63,921 nucleotides of DNA from CAYIYO01 sp964367715 (lineage in GTDB: Bacteria > Chlamydiota > Chlamydiia > Chlamydiales > Criblamydiaceae): NCBI GenBank assembly GCA_964367715.1, contig CAYIYO010000002.1, positions 1 to 63,921 on the forward strand. The letters run 5' to 3'. Positions 1-12,300 of the stretch are shown piece after piece (within the stretch, counting starts at the first letter, position 1; the number at the start of each line of letters is the position of its first letter). Below the pieces are notes generated by a model, which worked only from the letters and a program-made list of their open reading frames with translations, was not told where the DNA came from and ran no database searches. The translations under genes were made by a program, and so were the position numbers.

Positions 1-321
1 TAGCTTGACGCGTATGCGCGGTAGCGATGCTGGAGTTTGGCATTTTTGATCAAGTAGACACCGTTGCATCAGGCTCAAAGAGCCGGCATCTTACAGCGAA
101 GGTCGGAACGCAGCGGGGTGGAGTGAAGGCCTGGATAAGAAAGAAAAATATATTGAGGTCTAAAAGACCGAGATAATTATATTTATAATAACGAACACCT
201 TTTTTACTATGCCGTCCTTTCAGGACTTGGTCTTTTACCACATTTCCCAGGCCTCGACACCGCTGCGCTGCGTTCAGGCCTTCGCTCTAAGATCCCGGCT
301 TTTTGAGCCTAATCCAAACCA
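1..321. repeat. Dispersed modular repeat at the left edge; no gene
   Basis: This stretch holds no credible gene. Positions 68-97 are identical over 30 bp to 62746-62775, and the reverse complement of the same module is near 29855-29880. The module contains the small hairpin GGCTC-AAA-GAGCC. Positions 17-55 match the reverse complement of about 52400-52440, and positions 5-19 match the reverse complement of 63795-63809. A second diverged copy of the GGCTC module lies at about 293-312, just after the stop of the giant gene. The only open frame here (50-241, minus) is built from repeat sequence and looks non-coding. A contig edge inside a repeat is typical of draft assembly. Confidence 0.7.
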
Positions 322-3300
322 TTATTCTCTTTGTTTATCACTCTTTTTTTTCAAATAGTATGCCGGAATGTACTCTTTAAACAAATGTTTTATGCGATAA
401 AAGTTTGTATCTAATATTTTTTTGTATTTTCTTCCCGCTTTCTTGTTGATAAGGTAGACTGGTGGGATTGTTAAATAGGCAATTAATGAAACAATCGAAA
501 GAGTAATCCCTAACGTTAAAACAGCAAAGATGTACACGCCATAGATTCGTTTGCGCATGTCAGTATGCTTTAACTGCTCTTTCCTCAAATAAATAAAATT
601 CCAAGATTTAATAGATTTAATCGAATCTTCAACCTCTAAAAATTTTAATTTGTCTTTGCTGATATTTTGAACACTACTCTCAGTAAGCCCTGAAATCGAT
701 TTTTCATCAATACGCTTCCATAGGTGATGTGTACCCTCTAATGCATCGAATCCTGGTGCACCGAATTGACCTATTTGTTCAGCCGTTATCTTTTCTCTCG
801 CTTCTTCATTCGTGATTAAATGAATGAAAGCAGGATTAACAAATTGAATTTTATCTTTAAGATTCGGATCATTTTGTAAAGTGCTAATTTCCTTCCATTC
901 AAATGAACGTATTCCTCCAGGTTTTAGGTGCATCCAGCGATTAGAATTTAATTTTGTAATCTCATCGTGACTATCCATCAGCTCAATTTGCTCAACCGAT
1001 AGCAGCGCAGCTTGTTCCTTTGTAAGATACTTCAGATGGTCTTTCTTTAACTTTTGTATAAATTTAATTTTTAGACCCATTTGTGTTATTTGAGTAGAAG
1101 AAACACCGTCTATTTGCTCCTTAGAAATGTGCTCTAATTGTCCAAGAGTTAATAATTTTATAAGACCTATACGACACGCTTGTATTTGTTTAGGTGTTTT
1201 TAAAAATTTAACTTGATCTTTATTTAAGTGGTCTCTAATTTGAGTTGTTGACATCAGAGCAACTAATCCCACTGTATCAAAAGTCTTCACCTGGTCACTG
1301 GATAAAGAATTTTGTAATTCTGACCAATTTTTAAGAGTGCCAACAGTTCCCTCTGGGAAGACGGCCAATGGAGTGCTAGCTGTAGTTGATGATTCTCTAG
1401 GAGGATCCTCGGTATTAGAGCCAGCGGAAATCGCTTTAAGATTGCTTAAATGCAACAACTGGCTTTTGCTTAAATGCCACAACTGGCTATTGCTTAAATA
1501 ACGAATTTGATTATTTTTTATAAATAACAAATTATCATTAGGAATTTTATTAATCTGTTCTTTTTTTATTAGGTATTGAACTTTTTCTTTTGGTATAAGA
1601 GGAACAAGATTAGGAGGCACATTTTCAAATTGTTCATTAGTTATTAAAAACTCTACTTGTTCATATGAAATAAAGGGAACCTGTTTAGGCTCCAACCACC
1701 TAGTCCATTTCCCTTCTTTTACAACTCCACTATTTTTTGAAATGGATTCCAATTTACAGATTACATTTGGATCGGTAATTTCTTTTATTTGTTTAATTGT
1801 AATCTTATTAAGAAGGTTTTTATTAACAAGGACTATCTGATTTCCTGGTATAAATTGTATCTGGTTGCTTTCTAAATGAGGAAGTATTTTATTAACATCC
1901 TCTATTTTGTTATGAGAAAAAATATAGTGGACCTGCTCTTGAGTCAAGAATTTTGCCATCAGAGGATTTATTCTATGGGCACTTTCTACAGGGATTGCCT
2001 CTATTTGCCAATGTTCTGTAAAATTAAAATAGTAGTCAGGATTAACATGCCTAATATGCTTTGCCTGCTCTTTTGTCAAACCCTTAACTTGTTTTTCTGA
2101 GAGCAGGTATTCAATTTCTAATTTATCATTTATTAGAGTTTCTTTAAAAAATTGAGAAGCATCGCTTAAATAATAAATTTTATCTACTGGAACCCACTTG
2201 ACCTGATCTGCAGTGAGATGAGGACCATGAAACTCAGAAATATGTTCAAATTGTAATTTTGTAATTTGATCAGCAGTCATACCCTCCGGTATATTTTGAA
2301 TCGCTTTTTTTGTGATGGGATCGCTTTCACTCTTTGAAGGATCAATACCAAGAAATTTTACATAGTCTATATTTAGTTCTTCAATCTGCTCTGGTATTAT
2401 TAATAACTTTGTACCAAGAGCGTTTTGGGGATGAAAAGAGCCCTCTTTGCTTTTTTCAAATAAATGACGACCTTTAAAAAAGTTGAGCTGAGTTGATTTC
2501 TTTTGGTCTTGATTTTTTTTTAGTGAGAAGAGGGGGTTTTGATTAAATAGGGTTTTTTGATTATCAGAGCTAAAAGTTTTTAATTTTAAAAATCCTAACT
2601 TTAATCCGCGATTTTCGGGAGGGGTAGACAACCATTTTTTAGTCTCTTGATTATTAGAATTGCTATCTAAATAAGTTATGTTTCCATTGAATGCATTGAT
2701 CTCTATTAATGCATTTAGCACCGCTTTTTCTTTTTTAGGAAAAGGCGCCATATTTTTTCCCGATACTAATAAACTTCCATCCGGTTGGATAAGCCATGCT
2801 TGTACACTCTTAGATTCTTCTGTTTCATAGAACTTTTGAAGGTATTTTTTTGCATAATTTGTTTCAAATTGGGAAAGGAATAACCAACGAATAGTTCCAT
2901 CATTCCCGCGTACCCCTAGTATTTGATGCCCAGGACGCTGGATAGAATTAAATACTGGAACAACCATTCTTTCTTCAGAGGTAAAAAAGAAGGCCTCTGT
3001 TCCATAAATGGGCGCACTAAATACATTTTGAAATGGGGTAGGATTCTCTGGATCTATCCCATAAGGATAAGCTTCTAGCTGATCATGTAATGAGATAATC
3101 TTTTCTTGTGATTCAAGAGTGTTGGAATATAACGGATGAATAATGCTCTTTAAAAATTGATTAAAATCTAATGTTTCTTCTCTTTTAGGACTTAGATTAA
3201 TTTCATAGTTGTATTTTTGATGCTCTTGTTCATTTTCCACCTGCTGCTCAACTTCCACCTGCTGCTCAACTTCCACCTGCTGCTCAACTTCCACCNNNNN

Positions 3301-6300
3301 NNNNNNNNNNNNNNNNNNNNNNNNNNNNNNNNNNNNNNNNNNNNNNNNNNNNNNNNNNNNNNNNNNNNNNNNNNNNNNNNNNNNNNNNNNNNNNNCTGCT
3401 GCTCAACTTCCACCTGCTGCTCAACTTCCACCTGCTGCTCAACTTCCACCTGCTGCTCAATTCCAATTAGATCTTCTTGATGACTCTCCCATTGATTTGG
3501 TAAGCATTCAACGCTATCAATCCATCGAGATAAAGACTCTGTATCGTCTCTGACCAAGTTAAGAGTCTCAGTATCGGAAAATTTCTTTTGAAATAATTCA
3601 AACTTTTTATTTAAAATGGATTTTAATATCGCTTTTGTATCACCCAAACCTTTTAAGCGGCCATGCTGAGAAAAAGAGTCGTCATGCATAAAATTAACAA
3701 AAAATTCCTCGTATTTTTCTATAGATTCAGCGATAACCAGCTCATTCGTTTCAGTTAAAATTAGCTGTCGGATTGCATTGACAGCATGCCTGCGGAAGAT
3801 CCCATCAATTTGTTGTTTAAAGTAATGAACCATTGCTTGGGTCTTATGGAAAGACTGGACTTTTGCCGCATGTAAAACAATATCTTGGACAGTTTTGCCC
3901 TCATTAAAAAGGCGTGCACGGGTTTTTTTATTCACAATAAAAACAACTTGTTGCTCCAATAAAAATTGGCGTAGGCGCATCACACCTTGCGTTAACGTTC
4001 GTGTGAGCATTTTTTCATCAAATGTAAAAAAATTAACAGCGGAAGGAATTTGTTGAATGTCTGTTCCTGTAGTATGACGTTCATCGTAATAAACAACATA
4101 ATTAGCAGGAACAAGCCCTTTACTACTAAGACTTTCTGGTGATGTTCCTCCTATCCGTTCAGGAGCCGAAGCACCTTTTTTCCAGACATAGAGAGTGTTT
4201 GGTTGGGTCTCTCCTTCATCCGCATGAAAGAAAAGAACACCTTGAATATTAGGATCAACTGTTTTATCTGTATCTGAGAGTAAATGTTCTTCCTCTTGCT
4301 TCTGTTGTATAAATTCCATCCACCCCTTAGCAATATCTGCATTACTGCCAAATGCTTTAAATAGGGCACCAGCTTCTATAATCCCTCTAATATTATAAAA
4401 AGAAGCTGGATTTTGCTCATATGCTTGGGTCAAAAAGTCTTTGATTGAAATAGAGGTTTCTTCATCAGTCGTAAAATCGATATCTAAAATGCGTCCCTTC
4501 CTATTTCCATCGACAGCTAATTTATTTAAAATTTGTCCCTCAGTTCCTCTGTCCATTTCAACATTTTGTGCCAGCCGTTGCTCATATCCACCCACATTCC
4601 ATGGAGTCCCAGACATCGCTCTTGAAGAAGCAGATAAATTAATTAAGGCAATGCCATTACTTGTTAATCGCTCTGGTGCATACGTCGCAAATTTCATGAT
4701 AAGTCCAAATCGCATTTCGAGAAGGCTCTCAGGTTTTTGAGAGATATGATTAATTGCATGTTCAATTTTTTCTGGATCGTCGATCTCTCTTAAACTAATC
4801 CCAAATAATTTTTTAAACTCTTTTTCCTCAGCAGTATCGTCGAAGCGCTCTCTATTTTTTTCCATATAATGTCGTGCGGAAGCCAATGCCTCATGCGCCA
4901 AGGATAGCACTTCTTCTTTAGTCGGCTTAAATGCCGCTGCCCATTGATAATGGTAACATGCTGTTTCCCAATGATATCCAAATTCTGTTGTTGCAGGCGT
5001 GTTAACCCCAAGATAAGGAATAATTTTTCCAGGCGTTGCAGAGTTGGGCTCTTCTCCATAGTTTCTTCCTGCTGATTTGCTTAAAGTACTTGGAATCAAC
5101 TCTGAGACAAAATGTCTTGCTAAAGCAATCAACTCGGCTGCTGTTTGGTGTGAAGGGCGTAAATCTTGATGAAGGGAATTTAAATAGTTCAAGAATTCAA
5201 AATCTTCTTGAAGAGTACCAAGGGGGTGTTCTTTTAGTTCAGGATTAGAGTTGCGATTCTCTTTAGTAATAGCTGTTTTACTATCAATATAGTTTTGAAG
5301 CGACGTCGGAATTTTTCCAGTAACATAGCGAATAAACGATGGACGGTGTTTAAAGAGTAAACAGGAAGAAATTTCTGAAAATCTTTCCCCAACATTTTTT
5401 GCAATCATAGGAGCAACGTGTACTTCATAGTCGGTTTGGCTTAAAAGAGTTTGTTGGTTCGTATTAAGTTTAACAACTTCGCGCATAGAAGGACTCCCCT
5501 CTAGTGTGCCAACTTTCAAGTCTTCACTTATCATCGACTGAAAAATAGTTAACAATAACATGTTTTTTTCGTGCGAAATCTGAGTCTTTTCGCTATCAAC
5601 AAAGTTAACTTCTTGCCGACTATCTAAAACTAAATCGACCTCATCAATAAGCTGATCCCCATTTTTTTTTGCGACTTCTAAAATTTCAGCAATTAATCTA
5701 GAGGTTGTTTTTATCTCTTTGATAGTATGATCTAAAGACTCAACTTTTATTTGTAAAGTCCCTGAATCTACCTCTTCGGCATCAGTTTTTTCTAAAAGAG
5801 TGTTTTTTTCTTTAACCAATTTTTGCATGCGACGGGCAAGACTTAGTAATTCAAGTTCTAATCCCTGCAGCGTAATGGCACTAATAAGAACGGGTGTATT
5901 AGTTACTTGGGCCTTATTAAGAGTCTCTAATAATTTATGGAGGTTATGTTGAGTAAATTCGTCTCTTAACATATTTATAGGGATTAGTATTTTATTAAAA
6001 GCCTTCTTCATCGAGTCGCCTAAGTTTTTTGCGACGCTATTAAATAAAGAAGGAGGAACAATAAAACACGCAATTTTCCCTTTTTTCTTAGCAGTCAAAT
6101 AGAGTAAAATTGTTGCAATAACGGAAGTTTTTCCTCCCCCCATGAGGAGCTGAATAACAACATCTTTGAATCGACTAGAGTCTCCTTTTTCCATCTCCAT
6201 CATTTTTTTTATTAAATCGATCTGCTTTTTAAAGGGGATAATACCGGTTTGGCCAGAAAAGACATGAAATACTGCTTGTTCATCAGGGGGAAATTCTTGA

Positions 6301-9300
6301 TACTCACCAGTAGTCTCTAACTCACTCGCTAATCGTTCACATAAAACACGGCGGTTAGGATCATTTTCGTCCGTAATCAATTCAATCGCAGATGCAATAT
6401 TTTGCAATCGGGTATACTGCGCTTCCGCAGACTTAAGTGCTAAAATTTCAAGCGTTAACGAACCTATTTCATTAATATCATCTAAAGCTGTTAAATTATT
6501 ATTTTTTAAAAAATAGTTCGAAGGATGATTGGAAAGTAAACATTCTAAACAGTCATCAAAGGTGAGCTCTTTCTGTGCATGACCCTTAATTTTAGCAAGC
6601 TCTGCTTGGCGTTTAAGGGGATCCTCAGCTCTACGATTCATTTTTTTTAGCAGTTTACTTTCTAGTTCTCTGCGCCTTGCTAAAGTACTAGTTAGGATTT
6701 TCTGAACAGATTTCTTAAATGGTTTACAAAAGGCCTTTTCGATTGTTTGAGCTGGTTTGTCTTTAACAAAATCACAATCTCTTTGTAACAGTTCTAAATC
6801 TCGCTCTAAGGAATCTCTGTAAATTCCATCTTTCTCTCCCAATAATTCCTGATCAATATTAAAAGTGAATTTTTCAGGTGTAGGCGGGGAAATTGGATTT
6901 TGAGAACGTGTCAAAAAATTATCTTTTAATGAACTTAAATTTTGTAGGTGGTTTTGCCGGTTCGGAATCGTTAATTCCAAAGAATCAACCATTAATTGAT
7001 TAGGAGGAGGCGTTGAAATAGGAGAAATTTCTATTTCAGGAGTAAAAGTATTAGCATTAGGATTCCTTGAATCAGTCGGAAGATGAAAACTTGTTATATC
7101 AAAATGAACATCTCTTAAAGAAAGATCACAATTTTCTATTAACGTTCTAAAATTTTTAAGGGAAACAAAATTGGAAAAATTATTTGGATTACGTAGAATG
7201 GCTGCTATCGAAGATAATATAACGAGTAAAAATTTTTTGTTTTCAGAGATGAAATCTCGAGAATTTATAGCTTTAATCCACAGAAATACTTTAAATGCCC
7301 TGTCAAATCGTTCACTTTCTGTAGCGGATTTTGCAAAATTGTAACTTTCTAAGAAAAAAGCAATTGCATTAGGTAGATCAAGTAATTCTTTCGGAGGAAG
7401 GGTGTAATAAGTCCCACGTAATTCTTGGATTTTTGAAAGTTGGAAATCTAGCCATGTTTTTTCAAAAAGTGCTTCCTTTTGTTGATAAAGACTAGACAGC
7501 TGAGACATGGATAATTTCTTATTAGGAGAGATAGGACTTTTTGGGGATTTTGATCGAATATCACCTTCCAGAAATTCGATTATGTTTTTTATTTTTAAAT
7601 AAGTAGGTTCATTGAGTTGTCTTAATTCCGAGAAAGTTTGATCTAAAATTTTAAGAATAAATAATTCATCTTTTTCTGTAAGGCGATTTTCAACGGAAAT
7701 TCTATTCCACCCGTTAAATAAATCGTCTAAATACTTTGCATGAATATGAACAAGGGATCCATCATGCCCAGTATCGGGGTCACTAAAATAATCCGTAATT
7801 AGCTCTTGCGATAAGCGTTCTTTTTGACGACAAACTAAAACAAAAGCATGAAGTCGAACGACCTTACTATTAGGATGGTCTTCGCCAGGAATAAAGAGCT
7901 GAATATCCCTTAGGATTTTTAATCCTGTTGGTGAAATCGTTTCATATGGCGAAATTGAGCGCATTAAGAAGATGGACTCACTATATTTTTTTTGGGAAAG
8001 GTAAATATAAGCGAGAAATAGTTTACTTTCCGTTGTAGTCGGTTTAATTTCACCCTCAATAACATCCAACTCAAAATAAGAATAAGGAGGCACGAGTTTT
8101 CCCTGTTCTATTTTGAAAGGCTTAGATTTTTTATCAATTTCTAACACACCACTTGCAAAAGGAACCGCTTTACTTTTGATTTCTTGAAAAGGAACAAGAA
8201 GCTTTGCTTTATTTTGGTTTTGATCTGAGTGTAAATAAATATAATTATTAATCGTTCCTAAAAGATGCGCAGGTCTTTGTTGTGGGATGATATACTCTCT
8301 GTTTTCTGTCCATACCATCTTATCCCCTTGCTTCTGAAAGGAGAGCTGATTACCGCCCTGTGAAGAGTAGCGGGCGAGGCTCACTTGTACAATTTCGTCA
8401 CGTTTATTTCGAAAAGTCATCACATTAGACGAGTCATCAAAATTAGAAAATTGAATGAGTGGAGAAGGGGAATCTAAAAAGTCGATGACATATCCCCCCT
8501 CTTTAGGATTCTCTTCACTATCGGCTTCAATGATTTTTCCCTCTTCCGTAACAAAATAAGTCGTTTTAAAATCGCTTAAATTTTTAATTATTCCTCTGCA
8601 GGGGATGCCATTAATCGCAAGGGGAGGATTTTCAATAGTCCAATAAGAGGATGTTGAAATTAAAGGGAGAGGGAGAATGGTTGTCAATTTATCGTGTTCT
8701 TTGTATTCAGCCCAAAGGTCAGTACCTTTTATTTTCATTTTAATTGTATATTGATATTCTTTCTCTTTAGGTATTAATAAAAAATCGTTTTCTAAGTATT
8801 TAAATTTTATTATTCCGTTACTTGTTGTCTGGTAGGAAAAATCACTTCTAGTTACGCCCTTTAATTCTTTAGGGATGTTAAATAATTCTTTAAAATTTTT
8901 GTGCTGTTCCCAATCAAAACTTCCTTTAAAAAATATGAGGGGATCATTATTTTCATATAAAATTCCAGAAAAAAGATTGATTTTAAAATTTCCTTTTACG
9001 AGATAGGGATGGCCCAGAAGGGGATCCACTTTACAAGGAAGAGAAGGATCAATAGTTAATTTATATTCTTTGGCAAGAGTTGCGAAAATTTTATTACCAA
9101 TTTTAGAAATGGATGCAGGATCGGTATTTTTAAAAGATGAAGTTAAACCCATCAGATAAGTAGCCGAGAAATATTTTTGAGTTAAATCAATTTTATTAGG
9201 TTGGTCTCCTGAATAATAATTATACAAACTTCTACTAGATAGAATATCCGCCAAATCTTCTTCGGTCGTCTCTCTTTTTAAGGAAAGAAAAAGTAAGTGA

Positions 9301-12300
9301 TAAAAATGCAAATTACCACGATCATCATCAGTCGTTCGTTTTTCAGTCAGCAAGTGTTTAATTTGTGCTGACATGTTAAATTTTTCTGCCTCCTCATGAA
9401 AACCAGCATCTGCTAAATATTTGGAAAGGTAAAAACATATCTTAAGAAAAAAGTATTCTCGATTTAAGGGTTCTTCTCTTCCTAAGCAATTATTAATTTC
9501 TTCTAAGAAAAAATCATGCAAATAATTTCTAAGAGTTTCATCTCTAATAATATTTTCTCCAATACCTAACTTAAACTTAGTTCTATCTCTTAAAATCAAA
9601 CCATGAGTAGATGAAGCATGTTTATAAGAAGATTGAAAAAATATTTTTATGAGAAAATTTTGTAATGCAATTCCATTACTCGATTCAAGATCTCTTAAAT
9701 GATGGCGGATCTCATAGGCAAGTTGAAAACCAGTTAACTTATGATGAATTAAAGGTCGGAAGTAATTTCTAAGGTTCTTTTGAAGGGAAAGGGGATTTGT
9801 AATTCCTCTTGAAAGCGAAGGATTAATTTTATGTAAATAAAGGTTACTTTCAGGATGAGGTTGAGCTTTTGTTTTTTCAACAAGCGGAAAATAGGCGGCT
9901 GTCTTCAGATAAAGGGGGTCCTGCAAATTAGGTGATAACTCTCCAAAAGAATGTGGGCTAAGAGCTGCTTCTTCAAAAAAGTTTCCTTCGTGAATAGGGT
10001 AGACTTTGGATTGAGCATGAAAATCGGATGAGCGATAAGAATTTGTTACAAAAACAGTAGAATTATTAATACATCTCCCTGATGTATATTGATAAGTTAG
10101 AAAAATCATTTTACGTAAAATATCAATATGACCATATTCAAAATCAGATAATAAAGAGGGTCTTATCGTATTAAACTCTTCTAATAACATGGTTAACTTT
10201 GTGCTCTCAGGAAGGTTAACTCGCCTTTTCGGAGAATACAAAAAATCCTTCCCTTCTCCAGATTTAGAATCTTTAGATCTTTGAAGTTCTTTCTCATATT
10301 CGGAGCATTGTTGCTGATATAGAGATTCAATTTCGTTTTCTGAAAGATCTGGCCATCGCGAATTGGCCTTTATTGTTAATTTTTGTAATAATTTAGGATC
10401 TTTTTCTAGTAGAGAGTTCCAAAAAGACCTATTATGAGGTCTTTCTGTATCAGGTCTTTCTGTTACATTTGTTTTTGGAATTATTGATTTCTTTTCATTA
10501 ATAAATAAGGTTTGATTTTGAGCATTTTTATTGTGTTCATTAAAGTATTCGATCGCTTTATGAATTCGTTCAAATTCAAAGCGATTAAAGTATGTAAACT
10601 CTTTATTTTCTAAAATTTCGCTAAAAGAAAGAATTCGATACTGTCCCAGAAGGCTCGGCTCGTTGGGAGTCAGTTTTTTTTCGACTTGTAAAGCAATTGA
10701 ATGAATGATGGAATGAAGAGGAAAAATTGTTGCTAAGACGCGAGGGACTAGGTTTTTTTGATGAAAATTATCATGCCCATACGATAAAGCAATTTTATAC
10801 AATTTTTGGGACACTTCTTGCAGCTCTTCGATGTTAAATGCACCCCAATATTTTTCGTCAAACGGTAGGGGGATTTGATCGATTAGCTGATGAATTCGAA
10901 AATTATAAAGAGTCGCATTTGTTTGTTCGTTAGAGATCTTTTTATTATTTTCAAGTATGGCGTCTATTTGAGATAGTAAGGAAGATGGAATTTTTTGAGG
11001 ATCGGTTTTTTCAATAATAAATAATTCAGGAAGGAGGACAGGAGGCGGGGCGGTAGATGGAAGGTTCTGAATAGAGACGGTAATTTCCTGTCTTTTTTGC
11101 CGTTGCAAATCAACTGTTGCTGTGTCTAGAGTTAAAGAGCTCTCTAATTTTGTGCGTTGAGCGGCTGCTTCAATCTCTGCTTCTTCGGAGCGCTGAATAA
11201 TATGACTAATTGTTGCTCGTGCCTCTGCGGCTTCTTTTGCATTAATCAAAGAAGGGGTACGACTTAATTTCCATATTTGACACAAAAGGGCACGACCGGA
11301 CTGTTGTAATAGCCGACGCCCTATTTCGGATTCAGGTAAGTCCCTACTAAGTTGTTCTTCTAGTGAAATAAATAATTTTTGATAAATTTTAAGTTTGAGA
11401 GAAAAAATTAATTTTTTGTAGTAAGGTGTATTGTTACAAGTTTTTCTTATCCAGGCTTTTGTTGCGGAGGGCACACATGTTCCTGCGCGTTGAGGGGTGA
11501 TCATTTCATGCGTCCTAATACTATTATCACGAAATTTTTCCAGAATAAGTAATACATTTTCGACATTTTCTTGTTGGAGAGTTCGTTGTAAATTCAAATT
11601 ATTTTTTGTATTCAATTCTATAAAACTTTGCATGAAGCCTGGGCGTATGATTCCATCTTCATTAAATAGAATAAGTGCTTCAGGGACATTTTTATAAGAA
11701 GTATAAGGTTGGAGGCGTATTTTATATGCTGAATCTTCGGTTGAGGTAAGATTAGAAAAAGTAGAGTTATAAATAGTGATCTCATAAAAGCGCTCTTTCG
11801 TTTTTCTAATTTCACAAATCATCGAGTGGCCTGTACCCCCACCGACATTTCCATATCCTATTTGAAATAGTTCGGAAGCTCCTACCTGAAGATTTTGTAT
11901 CTTTTTAGAATAACTTAAGGCCAAATCCTGAATTGCTTGTTCGCCCAAGGAACCTTTTAGACTCTCAAGATCTCTGCTTTTTTCTAAGAGTTGGTTTGAG
12001 CCCTCTATTAAATTTTTTATCGTTACCGCTTCTTTGCTGGATCTGTCTTCAATAGCGCTATATTCCTCTATAAGGAGGGCATTCCATATAGTATAATTTT
12101 CAATATAAGTATATCCATCTAAGCTAAAGGGGTTCTCACCTCCTGTAATCATTCCGCCCCCAATAAAATTGGCGGCAGTGCGAATGACTTGTTGTGAGCC
12201 ATTTCTTTCAATGTTAAGCCAAGAGTCGAATTCTTTTTTTATCTTCGCTTTCTCTTCTGTCGACAACAATTCAAGAGGACTTGTAGCGTCAAAAGATTGA

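Noticed and set aside
50..241. 63-residue open frame at the left edge
   Set aside because: Repeat DNA at a contig edge with no translation signals.
960..2410. TAL-effector-like DNA-binding repeats
   Set aside because: LTxEQV looks like the start of a TALE repeat, but unit length varies (about 10-20 residues instead of 33-35) and no variable di-residue pattern follows.
3241..3449. CRISPR array
   Set aside because: The repeat is uninterrupted with no spacers and lies inside a coding frame.
3192..3466. Open frames reading WKLSSR repeats through the N gap on the minus strand, and a plus-strand frame
   Set aside because: They exist only because the placeholder gap shifts the frame of the 18-bp repeat; the real frame reads VEVEQQ on both sides.
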